Below, one piece after another: positions 34,314 to 42,844 of a DNA stretch of 64,000 nt. This stretch comes from Methanoregula sp. PtaB.Bin085 (GTDB lineage: Archaea; Halobacteriota; Methanomicrobia; Methanomicrobiales; Methanospirillaceae): contig NZ_MVQB01000013.1 in NCBI RefSeq assembly GCF_002067035.1, forward strand, positions 186,001 to 250,000. Direction: 5' to 3'. The position numbers and the translations under genes were made by a program. Position 1 is the first letter of the stretch; each line of letters opens with the position of its first letter. Below the pieces are notes generated by a model. The model did no database searches and was not told where the DNA came from. It saw only the letters and a program-made list of their open reading frames with translations.

Positions 34314-36242
34314 ATGGCAGGAAACTCCGGATTAGGGAGGATACCGTCCGAATCATGGTATCCCGTACTGGTTACGATCGCGATCATCATGCTCTGTTGT
34401 GCGGCGGGCTGTATGTCTTCGTTCGGCACGGAGAAAAAAGCAGAGGCCGGCAGCGGAGGGGGCTCCGGCGGGGGGAGTTCCGGCGGGGACAATGCCGGCA
34501 GCGCGGGCTCCGGTGACGGGGGATCCGGCAGCGGGAGCTGGTCGTCCCCGGGATCGGATGAACCGGAGACCAGCACATGGCAGGCAACGGTCTCGGCAAC
34601 AGAAAAGGTCTGGACAAAACTCACATACGTGAGAAAGTTAGAAAAGGATACATCGCGGAGCGAGGAGACCACGTCAACGCTGCAGTTCCAGGGATCGTTC
34701 CCGGTGCAGGTGGATCACGAGCAGGATTACCAGGGCAAGGATATCTACCGGATGCATTTTACCGAAGGCAAACGCTCGTTCCCGGTCTCGGGCTCGTTCT
34801 CGGAACAGAGCACGTCGCTCGCAACCGGGGGCGAGGCCGGCTGCCACCCGATGGACTCCTACACGTTCGATTACGAGAAGCAGGGGACGATCTCGCAGAC
34901 GGATTTCGACTTCGGGTTTTACCCGGACGGGAAGATGATTCAGCTGGACGGGGGATACACGGAAACCACCCATTCAAAGAGCGTTTCATCGGACGGGAAG
35001 TGCGATGGTGAGGACACCGACACCCAGGACGGCGTGTTCTGGTTCCAGTGCCATTCCGAAGCCGATGATGCGAAAGGCACCGAGTTCGATGGCGGCCAGC
35101 GCGACTTCAAAATGGACGGGACGAGCTACGTGATCACCTGCCACGTGAAGAACGTGCGGGAGATGAAGGACGATGAATCGCTGCACTACACCTCGCCGTC
35201 CTCGACAACGCGGGAGATCACGATGCGTGTGGTTCTGGACCCGGTGCCGCCCAAACCGAAAAAACTCAAGGCAGTCCCCGGCGGGCCGTATACGGTGGAG
35301 CGGGGAACCCCGCTGCAGCTGGACGGCAGCAAATCAACCGGATCGATCACGGAATATACCTGGACCTTTACGAAAGGTGCCGGATGCCCGTCATCCGTCT
35401 CGATCGGTTCCGGCACGCTGACCGGATCGCAGCAGACGGTCACGTTCCTCTGCCCGGTCACCGCGAAGCTGACGGTGACGGACGGCAAGTCCACAGATTC
35501 AGCGACTGTGCCGGTTTCCGTGACGCCCCGGTCATGGGAGACGCCCTTCACCCTATCGGCAGAGGGATTCGATACCGGCTTCATGGCAACCCCGCCGTGG
35601 TACAACAGCCTGAGCGGCATGTACGAAGGCGGCGCAAGCATCTGCGGCCTCTGCGAGGGGACGGCAGACGAGAGCTCGAACCTCCTCCACCCGGCACCGA
35701 AAGGCGGGTCCTGGGAGACCGCTGGCGGGTACAGGATTGCCACAGTCAGCGAACCGGGCAAACCTTTTGACGGGTACTCGTACACCGCGGACTACAAGGT
35801 GGAGATGAACCGGAAGACCGTGATCAACCCGAATATCCTCCCGGCAGCATCCGGCGGCAAGGAACTCCCCTATGGCATGGGATCGTTCTACCAGCACAAT
35901 CTCGATGCAAAATATAATGTTGACGGGTATCTCGCCGGCATACGGAAGCACGAGAAGGACCATGCCGACCGGATGAAACAGGCCCTCAGGTCCGCGGATC
36001 CGGCAAAGGATATCGAAAAGATCATTGAGAAGGACAAGGACACCGTCAAGAAGAATGCCGACAAGAAACTCCATGATACCGAGAAACTGATCTGCCAGAA
36101 GAGCAGCGATGCCAGCCAGCCCCCCATGGCAGTGACCTGGACCGGCAAGCTCCTCTTCCCAACGGCAGATACCAACGAGTGGAAGGAAGGCACGACCAGT
36201 GTCGGCGGGTACCGGGCGGATGCCGGCGCATCGTGCGGGTAA
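34314..36242 (+). CDS. PKD-domain lipoprotein with HEKDH motif
   Basis: This 642-residue exported lipoprotein has a signal ending in CCAAGC (about residue 33), a Gly/Ser-rich linker (residues about 47-78), and a long beta-rich region with Cys pairs. A PKD-like domain (about 325-405) starts VPGGPYTVERGTPLQLDGSK. The C-terminal part contains IRKHEKDHADRMKQAL, in which HEKDH fits the HExxH zinc-protease motif, similar to motifs in DUF922-type putative metalloproteases. The overall class is a secreted, possibly hydrolytic, methanogen lipoprotein; catalysis is inference. It starts at 34314 (MAGNSGLGRI); the lipobox position is plausible from there. Confidence 0.75.
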   Translation: MAGNSGLGRIPSESWYPVLVTIAIIMLCCAAGCMSSFGTEKKAEAGSGGGSGGGSSGGDNAGSAGSGDGGSGSGSWSSPGSDEPETSTWQATVSATEKVWTKLTYVRKLEKDTSRSEETTSTLQFQGSFPVQVDHEQDYQGKDIYRMHFTEGKRSFPVSGSFSEQSTSLATGGEAGCHPMDSYTFDYEKQGTISQTDFDFGFYPDGKMIQLDGGYTETTHSKSVSSDGKCDGEDTDTQDGVFWFQCHSEADDAKGTEFDGGQRDFKMDGTSYVITCHVKNVREMKDDESLHYTSPSSTTREITMRVVLDPVPPKPKKLKAVPGGPYTVERGTPLQLDGSKSTGSITEYTWTFTKGAGCPSSVSIGSGTLTGSQQTVTFLCPVTAKLTVTDGKSTDSATVPVSVTPRSWETPFTLSAEGFDTGFMATPPWYNSLSGMYEGGASICGLCEGTADESSNLLHPAPKGGSWETAGGYRIATVSEPGKPFDGYSYTADYKVEMNRKTVINPNILPAASGGKELPYGMGSFYQHNLDAKYNVDGYLAGIRKHEKDHADRMKQALRSADPAKDIEKIIEKDKDTVKKNADKKLHDTEKLICQKSSDASQPPMAVTWTGKLLFPTADTNEWKEGTTSVGGYRADAGASCG

Positions 36243-36462
36243 TTTTTTTGGTTCCCGCAAGGAGTTGACGATGCAGGATTCCGGCTGAAAGCCCGGAAAC
36301 GATCCGTTCCAAATCCTGCAATCCCGGATCCTTCCTTCCGGATCTTTTCCGGGAAAACGTTATCAGGATGGAACGGTCAGATCCTCTCCGGCAGTCCGGC
36401 GGTACGGTGACGATCATGCGTGCAGGTCATTCTTCAAAGCGAACCCGTTGCGGGGCGTGGGT

Positions 36463-37818
36463 ATGGTGAGCGGGCTGACAACGGCAGAGATTGAGCGGAG
36501 GGTCCGGGCGCTGATGCCCGGTGTCGTTGAGGATATCAGGGATCTTATCCGGTACCCGTCCGTATCGTTCCCCGGCTACCCTGCTGAACCGGTCCATGCC
36601 ATGGCCTGTGCAACGGCAGACGTACTGAAGCGGTCCGGCCTTCCGGACGCACATCTCATGGAGATCCCCCGCGGGTACCCATCGGTGTACGGGGAGATCC
36701 CCGCGCCTCCCGGGGCACCGACCATCCTGCTGTACGCCCACTACGATGTCCAGCCCGCAAAAATAGAGGATGGATGGGATTCGGATCCATGGACGCCGGT
36801 GGAGAAGGACGGCCGGCTGTACGGGCGCGGGGCAGCCGACAACAAGTCGGGGATCGTTATCATCGCCGCCGCTCTCAGGGTCTTTGACGGGAAACCTCCC
36901 GTGGGCGTGAAGGTCATCATCGAGGGTGAGGAGGAGACGGCCGGCCATCTTGAGGAGTTCGCTGGAGCGCACCCGGACCTCTTCCGGTGCGACCTGTTCG
37001 TTGTGGCGGATACCGGGAACATTACGGCAGGTGACCCGGTGCTCACCACTACCCTGCGGGGCGTGGTTTCCTGTATCATCAAAGTCCGTACGCTCGATCA
37101 CGCGGTGCACTCGGGCTCATTCGGGGGACCGGCGCCGGATGCCCTCGTTGCCCTCATCCGGATCCTCTCGACGCTTCATGACCCGCAGGGAAATGTTGCG
37201 GTGAAGGGCCTCCGCGAATCCCCGGCCGGCACCGCGGAATACCCGGAGGAACTCTTCCGGCAGAACGCCGGCGTGCTGCCGGGGGTGGATCTTGCCGGCA
37301 CCGGACCGATCGGTTCGCGGCTCTGGGCAAAACCTTCCGTAACCGTGATCGGCATCGACGCCCCGTCCGTCACCGGTGCGGCGAACATCCTGATCCCCCA
37401 CGCCTCGGCAAAGGTCAGCATGCGGATCGCGCCTGATGCCGATCCACGCCGCGAACTGCAGATCCTCGCGGACCACCTGCGGGCGGCTGCCCCGTGGAAT
37501 GCACGGGTCACGATCCAGGAGACGGGAAATGATCCGGGATTCGTCTGCCCGGCCGGCGGGCCGGGGTTCGCGGCTGCAAAACGGGCGATGGAGGCCGCGT
37601 TCAGAAAGCCCGTGCAGGAGAAGGGGACCGGGGGTTCGATCCCCCTGATGCGGGCGCTCCGCGATGCGGTGCCGGGAGCAGAGTTCGTGCTGTGGGGTGC
37701 CTCGGACGATGCGGGCTCGTTCATCCACGGGCCCAACGAGAGCGTTGACATTCGCGAGCTGGAGCGGTTTATCGTGGCACAGGCGCTGCTGATGCAGGAG
37801 ATGGGGGAAGGCTGGTGA
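36463..37818 (+). CDS. M20 family dipeptidase/peptidase
   Basis: This 451-residue cytosolic metallopeptidase binds two zinc ions in its relatives. The conserved motifs are AHYDVQP (residues about 105-111), GRGAADNKSG, GEEETAGH, VVADTG and, near the end, SDDAGSFIHGPNES with the last His. A lid (dimerisation) domain is inserted around residues 185-300 (TTTLRGVVSCIIKVRTLDHA). It cleaves dipeptides or acylated amino acids. I chose the ATG at 36463 (MVSGLTTAEI); a TTG at 36448 would add five residues. It is a stand-alone gene between two unrelated intergenic regions. Confidence 0.9.
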   Translation: MVSGLTTAEIERRVRALMPGVVEDIRDLIRYPSVSFPGYPAEPVHAMACATADVLKRSGLPDAHLMEIPRGYPSVYGEIPAPPGAPTILLYAHYDVQPAKIEDGWDSDPWTPVEKDGRLYGRGAADNKSGIVIIAAALRVFDGKPPVGVKVIIEGEEETAGHLEEFAGAHPDLFRCDLFVVADTGNITAGDPVLTTTLRGVVSCIIKVRTLDHAVHSGSFGGPAPDALVALIRILSTLHDPQGNVAVKGLRESPAGTAEYPEELFRQNAGVLPGVDLAGTGPIGSRLWAKPSVTVIGIDAPSVTGAANILIPHASAKVSMRIAPDADPRRELQILADHLRAAAPWNARVTIQETGNDPGFVCPAGGPGFAAAKRAMEAAFRKPVQEKGTGGSIPLMRALRDAVPGAEFVLWGASDDAGSFIHGPNESVDIRELERFIVAQALLMQEMGEGW

Positions 37819-38415
37819 GATTCATACCATTTTCAAAAAATGCGTTTTGGCCGGTGCCATCCCGTACCAAAAAATTTTGTACAATGTTTTTCCGGATACA
37901 CGAACATTTGGGCGGGTCTGGTGAACGCGGACCATATGCCGGAATGTTTATCGATATCTGAGGAACGGAAAAACCGTGTCAATGGTTTGTACTCGCTGCC
38001 AGGAAACGTTTCAGCAGTTTTTCGGATATACCCGTTGACTGTTTTTTGGTGAAACAGACGATCCGTTCCCCTTTTTCCTGACAGCCGGTCTGACCAGCCC
38101 AGTCCTTCCGGATGCTTCTCAGGCAAGGCAGACGCTGGTGCGTGAATACGTTCAGCGGCCCCGGATGATCGCATCCATGGTTTTGACGTTTTTATCATAT
38201 CATGGCAATGTATCCGGTTCTTTTTCACAGCGGGTTATCGTGGCGATGTGCCGGTGCGGTGGGAGACGGGAACCGGTCGACTGCCATTCATCAGTCAGGA
38301 TGACGGAAGGATATCCGGCGAAAAGGACGGGCTGACCCCTGACTGCCGGACACATCGAACTCTTCGGGCAGTGATCCCGTAACTGAAAAATACCCGGAGA
38401 GACAGAGAAATTGTA
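37819..38415. other. Intergenic region without supported gene
   Basis: About 600 bases with no convincing gene on either strand. The long minus-strand frame at 37833-38228 has unlikely composition and no domain. The 5' part is AT-rich with several runs of T (TTTTTCCGGATA and TTTTTCGGATATA). Nothing else recognised. Confidence 0.4.
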
Positions 38416-38970
38416 ATGGAACCCTCTGAAATCCAGGAGATGTATCCGGCACTTGACCGGGCGGCAGATGACGTGCTGAGCCTGCTCTCCACGGAATTCA
38501 TGAAACCAACCGGGAGTCATGTTGAGACGGTCATCTCTGCTGCAGCAAGCCTGGCCGGCCTCTCGCTCCTCCGGAGCAGGAGTTTCGATCTCAGCCCCTA
38601 CAGGCCGGGAATGATACTGGCCTACGATCCCGGCAGGGATCTGGAAGAGATCCGGGATTTTATGGTGACTGCCGCCGGGAAGACCGGCCTTGACCCGTCT
38701 GCAGGCTGGGGGCGGGAGATCCCTGAAGCACACCGGCCAAAATTCAGCATTCCCGAAATGACCCGGGAACAGGAGAGAAAATTCATTGACGTATGCGAAC
38801 GGCACCGGCTGAGACGGGTTTTTTATCCCTATGTTGCAGTCCTTGCGGCCCTGAAGTTCGTGTATGCATCAGACCGGGTCCGTCTCCTTGACCAGAATAC
38901 CGGCAAAGCCCTGGTCCTGTACTATCTCGTGGCCGGGGCAAAGACCGTTCCCTACCCCTCATTCTCGTAA
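38416..38970 (+). CDS. Helical soluble protein of unknown function
   Basis: This 184-residue protein starts MEPSEIQEMYPALDRAADDV. It has a region with a mixed hydrophobic segment (HVETVISAAASLAGLSLLRS), then MILAYDPGRDLEEIRDFMVT and the C-terminal FYPYVAVLAALKFVYASDRV and KALVLYYLVAGAKTVPYPSF. No family recognised, although the overall composition is that of a real coding gene with the GC usage of its neighbours. It is followed by a 1.4 kb stretch with repeats and no genes. Confidence 0.62.
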   Translation: MEPSEIQEMYPALDRAADDVLSLLSTEFMKPTGSHVETVISAAASLAGLSLLRSRSFDLSPYRPGMILAYDPGRDLEEIRDFMVTAAGKTGLDPSAGWGREIPEAHRPKFSIPEMTREQERKFIDVCERHRLRRVFYPYVAVLAALKFVYASDRVRLLDQNTGKALVLYYLVAGAKTVPYPSFS

Positions 38971-39180
38971 GGGGTGCCGGTGGCAGTGCAACCGTGCGCC
39001 CGTTCTCCAGGATTTCACGTTGGCCGGGGATGGCAGCAGGGGACATCCCGCCAGCGATCGGAAAAAGGTTTTTGGCAGCTGGTCCCGGGTACCTGATGAA
39101 CCGGTGCATGATCACCGGGTACCATCAGGGTACATCCGTTCTCCGCCTTCGGGAACCAGGTTCCGGGGCCGATCCCATCC

Positions 39181-39330
39181 GGGCCCGTATTGTGCCCCGC
39201 TTTACCATTTTTCCGGGAAAATGACAGTGTTTCTCCGGAAAACAGCAGGGTTTTTAGGAAAAAATGGCCTTTTCACGCCGAAGCAGGATGACAGGATATG
39301 GCAGAGTTGGGACGGGCGATCAGGAGGGGA
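39181..39330 (+). repeat. Direct repeat, copy A (about 150 bp)
   Basis: This segment recurs 280 bases downstream at 39461-39610. Both copies contain CCGGGAAAATGACAGTGTTT, CTCCGGAAAACAGCAGGGTT, GAAAAAATGGCC, CGCCGAAGCAGGATGACAG and ATATGGCAGAGTTGGGACGG, differing by only a few bases over the core. The region has no gene, so the repeat is probably a remnant of a duplicated mobile or regulatory element. Confidence 0.8.
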
Positions 39331-39460
39331 ATCTGACTGGGGGAGCGGGATCTGAAGGAAGGCTGGTTTTCCGGATCGGGCGTACGTCGGCTCATACGTT
39401 TTTCCCGTCAGAGAAGATACATATCCCCGGGCACCCCCCTTTTTGGAGTACTTCCCAAAG

Positions 39461-39610
39461 GGGCCCTGTACGGCCCCGGATTGCCCTTTTTTCCGGGAAA
39501 ATGACAGTGTTTCTCCGGAAAACAGCAGGGTTTTTAGGAAAAAATGGCCTTTTTACGCCGAAGCAGGATGACAGAATATGGCAGAGTTGGGACGGGCGAT
39601 TGGGAGGGGG
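39461..39610 (+). repeat. Direct repeat, copy B (about 150 bp)
   Basis: Second copy of the repeat at 39181-39330. It begins in the hairpin GGGGCC-CTGTAC-GGCCCC (39460-39477), whose core also occurs at 3643-3660. Confidence 0.8.
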
Positions 39611-39735
39611 ATCGTGCTATGGCACTGGGGGAGATTTGTCGAAAATTTCCGCCAGGATCCGATTGATCCGGTTCAGGTTTCCGGCAGGGTTGTGGTCACG
39701 ACTGGAATTCTGGACACTGCGAAGCAGTTCCAGCA

Positions 39736-39766
39736 GGTGGGTATCTACGATACCCACCTTTTTTTT
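39736..39766 (+). terminator. Strong intrinsic-type terminator without an assigned gene
   Basis: A perfect ten-base stem, GGTGGGTATC (39736-39745) and GATACCCACC (39749-39758), with the loop TAC, is followed directly by eight T. This is a textbook intrinsic terminator for a plus-strand transcript. No plus-strand gene ends here, so it may terminate an unrecognised transcript arising in the repeat region. Confidence 0.75.
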
Positions 39767-39849
39767 CAGCCAGGGTCCGGGTTCGAAGAAACCTTAAGGC
39801 TTCTTCTCATCCTCCAGGATCTGATGGCCTGTCGGATTAAAAAAAATCT

Positions 39850-40180
39850 GTCCGGCCCTGTTTCCCGGACATCCTCACGTTGATGCTGATGCGATGCCCG
39901 AGACTCCAGAGAATGATCTGGTACTGGATCGCGGACATGAAGAGCACGAACGCGGGGATGAGGCCGTCGAGCCAGTCCCGGAATGCGATATATTTTTTCC
40001 GGAACGGATCGATACGGGAAAGAAGAGCAGCTCCGCGAGAGCAGCCGTGATAAGCGGGACAAGGCCGGTGCCTGCGAGTTTTCCCATGGAGCCGTCCGGC
40101 TCACCCGCGGCATTCCAGTGAGTGATGATTTGATCCGGGAGCACCGGGTACGCGGCGAGCGGGACGAGGGAGGTGAAAAT
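39850..40180 (-). pseudogene. SdpI/DUF1648 membrane gene remnant (copy 1)
   Basis: The minus strand encodes parts of a DUF1648/SdpI protein in two frames. The first holds TSLVPLAAYPVLPDQIITHW, NAAGEPDGSMGKLAGTGLVP and ends in the LLFFP region. The second resumes with AFRDWLDGLIPAFVLFMSAI and ILWSLGHRISINVRMSG, after which the gene ends. The N-terminus differs from the other copies. SdpI proteins are membrane immunity factors in Bacillus; the archaeal role is unknown. The copy lies just before the MntA-HepT pair. Confidence 0.7.
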
Positions 40181-40426
40181 GAGGCCGGTTGAGATCGGGA
40201 GGGAGTTCGAGCCGGGTCGAGGGGTGCTGTGGGGAATGAAGAATAAGGGATGGGGCTTATGGGGGATTGCCATCTTCTTTTCGCGGATGGGTCGGTTTTG
40301 TTAAGCTAAGGCAAGTGCCGGAATGTGTGTCACCCAAAAACACGGAAATCGTATCCTGCAACCATTATTCCCGTCGTGAGAGAAATAATTAATGGGAGGT
40401 ACATCAGATAGGAAGTAGAGAACCAT

Positions 40427-40720
40427 ATGACCAGCCGTGACGAAATCCTTGATCTCCTCACCTCAATAAAGAGTGATCTTACCGCACGGTATAAAGTCCG
40501 CAGCATTGGTATCTTCGGTTCATTTGCCCGGAAGGAAGGACGGGCAGATAGTGATGTGGATATTCTTGTCGATTTTAAAGAGGGTGCAGATCTCTTCGAT
40601 CTTATCGAACTTTCGGAATATCTTGAAGAAAAGATCGGAAGGCACGTGGATCTTGCTACACCGCGGGCACTCCGTCCGGAGATACGTGAAGGTGTTTACC
40701 GGGATGTTGTGTACGCATGA
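40427..40720 (+). CDS. mntA: MntA-type nucleotidyltransferase antitoxin
   Basis: This 97-residue protein is a minimal nucleotidyltransferase: GIFGSFARKEGRADSDVDILVDF contains the Gly31-Ser32 and Asp43-x-Asp45 catalytic pattern. MntA proteins AMPylate a tyrosine on the partner HepT toxin and so neutralise it. Its stop overlaps the next gene's start by the usual ATGA, and that gene is a HepT-type HEPN. An AT-rich upstream segment (AGAAATAATTAATGGGAGG) supplies a promoter and ribosome-binding sequence. Confidence 0.92.
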   Translation: MTSRDEILDLLTSIKSDLTARYKVRSIGIFGSFARKEGRADSDVDILVDFKEGADLFDLIELSEYLEEKIGRHVDLATPRALRPEIREGVYRDVVYA

Positions 40721-41055
40721 GGGAATACCGGCTCCTCATCTCCGATATCCTTCAGGCAGCAGAAGATATTCATAATTTTACGCAAGGGAAATCCCGGGAA
40801 GATTTTGTTGCTGATGAGAAGACCAAATCTGCGGTCCTGTACAAATTTGCCGTCATGGGAGAAGCAACGAAACTTTTACCGGATCAGGTGCGGGAACGTT
40901 ACCCCGATATCCCCTGGCGGAGTATCGCCGGACTGCGGGATAAGGTGATTCACGGATATATCGGTGTGGATTATGAGCTCCTGTGGGAAACGATTGATAA
41001 AAAAATCCCGCTTGTCATCATCGGCCTTCGCAGGATCCTTAACGAAAATAATTGA
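40717..41055 (+). CDS. hepT: HepT-type HEPN ribonuclease toxin
   Basis: This 112-residue HEPN protein has the catalytic R-x4-H: Arg74 and His79 in GLRDKVIHGYIGVDYELLW, with the following Tyr-Ile-Gly-Val-Asp-Tyr motif that in known systems is AMPylated by the MNT partner. The N-terminal MREYRLLISDILQAAEDIHN is the typical helix. HepT toxins cut tRNA or mRNA. The gene overlaps MntA by four bases (ATGA). A poly-T stretch (CTTTTTTTTT) at about 41085-41095 may end the transcript. Confidence 0.92.
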   Translation: MREYRLLISDILQAAEDIHNFTQGKSREDFVADEKTKSAVLYKFAVMGEATKLLPDQVRERYPDIPWRSIAGLRDKVIHGYIGVDYELLWETIDKKIPLVIIGLRRILNENN

Positions 41056-41125
41056 TAATCCGGCACGAAAGGAAATTTACCAAATCTTTTTTTTTCGGCC
41101 TGGCCTTACACGTCATCCGATATTT

Positions 41126-41762
41126 TCAGGATTGCTCCTTCTCCATCCGGAAGACGTAGTAGGAATTAACAACTGTGGCAAGCGCACCTGCGAGCGCCGA
41201 GACCAGGATGAACCAGATGGCAAGATCCGGGACCAGCGCCCCGGCACAGCTCACGATACCGGCAACCTTGAATAAGGTCCCGCCTGGCATGTGGTCTTCT
41301 TCCAGACCGACGGGCTGCTGAGGGTCCAGGGCGTCCGGATGCCGGCAAACCAGTTCGGCTCGACCTTTTCGAGGAAAAACCCGCAGTACAGGAAGAGGAG
41401 CCCCACGAGGACCGGCATCACCAGGTTTATGCTGATGCGATACCCGAGGCTCCAGAGGATGATCTCGCACTGGATCGCGGGCATGAAGAGCACGAACGCG
41501 GGGATGAAGCCGTCGTACCAGTCCCGGAATGCGTCATAATTTTTCCGGAGCGGATCGATCCGGGGAAGGAACAGGAGCAGCGCCACGAGAGCGACTGTGA
41601 TGAGCGGGACAAGGCCGATGCCTGCGAGTTTTCCCATGGAGCCGTCCGGCTCACCCGCGGCATTCCCGTGCGAGATGATTTGATCCGGGAGCACCGGGTA
41701 CGCGGCGAGCGGGACGAGGGAGGTGAGGGGCCGGCGATGATTGCTGGCCGGATGAGGTTCAT
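41126..41762 (-). pseudogene. SdpI/DUF1648 membrane gene (copy 2), two frameshifts
   Basis: This is the most complete of three copies. It starts MNLIRPAIIAG at 41762, then loses frame after a few bases are missing, compared with copy 3. It continues as TSLVPLAAYPVLPDQIISHG, LAGIGLVPLITVALVALLLF, AFRDWYDGF-type helix, ILWSLGYRISINLVMPVLVG and the SdpI motif FFLEKVEPNWFAGIRTPWTL. A second shift near 41285 leads to HMPGGTLFKVAGIVSCAG and ends with a last span. SdpI-type integral membrane proteins may act as immunity proteins or sensors in bacteria. It lies 71 bases after the HepT gene, on the opposite strand. Confidence 0.75.
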
Positions 41763-42009
41763 GCCGGGTGGTGGGTTTCGAGGGGGAATGAAGATGGGGA
41801 ATGGGGTGGGTGACGGTTTTCCTGTCCGGGCCTGCGTCGGCTGTATGGTATTTCACACCAGCCCGGGATGCTGGTGGAAGGGTGCCCTGCGACACGAGAT
41901 TGCCGGAAGGAACGCGGGCACTGGAATTATTCAGGGAATTGTGGAAATCAGTGCGGTTATCAACAAAGATTTTAGTATGGGAGAACCCATGCTGATTCAG
42001 GAGAATCGT

Positions 42010-42222
42010 ATGTCAACATTCACCGCTGTTCTTCATAAAGAGGACGATACCTATGTGGCAGAATGCCCGGAAATAGGAACCGTCAGCCAGGGTAAAACCG
42101 TGGAAGAGGCGGTCAACAACCTCAGGGAGGCAACTGAATTATATCTCGAAGAGTTCCCCAAAACAAAAAAGAAGCGGGCAATCCTCACAACCTTTGAGGT
42201 GTCATCGGTTGCCACATCATAA
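42010..42222 (+). CDS. hicB: HicB-type antitoxin (first)
   Basis: This 70-residue protein has the HicB partial-RNase-H fold: FTAVLHKEDDTYVAECPEIG and GKTVEEAVNNLREATELYLE. The start at 42010 follows AGGAG at good spacing. It has only the domain that binds the toxin; no DNA-binding domain is attached at its C-terminus. Its 3' end overlaps the HicA start, so the two genes are co-transcribed. The order antitoxin then toxin occurs in a subset of HicAB systems. Confidence 0.85.
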   Translation: MSTFTAVLHKEDDTYVAECPEIGTVSQGKTVEEAVNNLREATELYLEEFPKTKKKRAILTTFEVSSVATS

Positions 42223-42439
42223 ACCGGTTTCCGGTGAGGAAACGGTTAAAATTCTTTGTAATACCTTTGGCTTCTCTGTTTCCGGCCATGCCGGCAGCCA
42301 TGTCAGGCTCTCAAAACCAACTGCTGACGGGAAGGTCGGGACGGTTGTTCCTCTCCATGACGAGCTGAAACAGGGAACACTGCGGGGTGTTCTCAGGCTG
42401 GCCCGTGTGGATATCGATGACTTTTACCGGCATGTATGA
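42209..42439 (+). CDS. hicA: HicA-type mRNA interferase toxin
   Basis: This 76-residue protein carries the HicA double-stranded RNA-binding-like fold: PHHKPVSGEETVKILCNTFG, then SGHAGSHVRLSKPTADGKVG with the catalytic His in GSHVRL, and VVPLHDELKQGTLRGVLRLA. It starts at a TTG (42209), giving the typical HicA start MPxxKPVSGxE; a longer frame from 42194 is less likely. HicA toxins cleave mRNA without needing the ribosome. It lies inside a HicB-HicA-HicB arrangement. Confidence 0.88.
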   Translation: MPHHKPVSGEETVKILCNTFGFSVSGHAGSHVRLSKPTADGKVGTVVPLHDELKQGTLRGVLRLARVDIDDFYRHV

Positions 42440-42448
42440 AGGGATGTC

Positions 42449-42718
42449 GTGGTGAAAAGGGATTCATTGGTGATAGAAAAAGCCGGAAATAATTCCGCGG
42501 CCTGTTTCCCTGAACCGCCCGGATGTAGTGAGATCGGAAAAACCGTTAATGAAACGGAAGAGAACATGCGCGAAGGAATTGAAATGCATCTGGTGGAATG
42601 CATTTCCCGAAGGCGTTCTGACATTGTAGTCCGTTCGCACGAAGCGAGAAAAAATATCCTGAATAATCAATGTAAATCCGGGACGTCCGCCAGTCTTCTG
42701 GAGGATTTACACACATAG
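42449..42718 (+). CDS. HicB-like protein (second), possible antitoxin variant
   Basis: This 89-residue protein starts at a GTG and carries a second HicB-like domain: RDSLVIEKAGNNSAACFPEP, PGCSEIGKTVNETEENMREG and IEMHLVECISRRRSD. The second half (VVRSHEARKNILNNQCKSG) has no clear domain. It follows HicA by nine bases, so all three genes look like one transcript. Either it is the true antitoxin with the first HicB a duplicate, or the reverse. Confidence 0.65.
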   Translation: MVKRDSLVIEKAGNNSAACFPEPPGCSEIGKTVNETEENMREGIEMHLVECISRRRSDIVVRSHEARKNILNNQCKSGTSASLLEDLHT

Positions 42719-42818
42719 ATACCGGGAAAGGCCGGTTAACCTGATCGACAACTTGTTCAGGCACCGGGAACACGACAGGATTCCCCGGTATCTCTGGGAC
42801 CTCTGGACAACCCGGATT

Positions 42819-42844
42819 TAATCCCATCGAATTCGATGGGATTA
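42819..42844. promoter_or_regulatory. Perfect 26-base palindrome
   Basis: The sequence from 42819 to 42844 is perfectly self-complementary, with arms TAATCCCATCGAA and TTCGATGGGATTA; the centre is an EcoRI site (GAATTC). It lies about 100 bases after the HicB-HicA-HicB genes, where no gene is recognised. A protein-binding operator or a recombination site is likely; it could also mark the end of a mobile unit. Confidence 0.75.

Noticed and set aside
37625-37650. T-loop-like GGGGGTTCGATCCCCC, suggesting a tRNA 3' end
   Set aside because: It lies inside the M20 peptidase frame, encoding GTGGSIPLM, and there is no cloverleaf around it.
37833-38228. 131-codon minus-strand frame
   Set aside because: Composition unlike neighbouring genes, no domain and no start signal; probably chance in an intergenic region.
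39578-39883. 101-codon plus-strand frame through the second repeat and the terminator
   Set aside because: It crosses a perfect terminator hairpin with T8 and reads into the antisense of the SdpI remnant, so a protein is unlikely.
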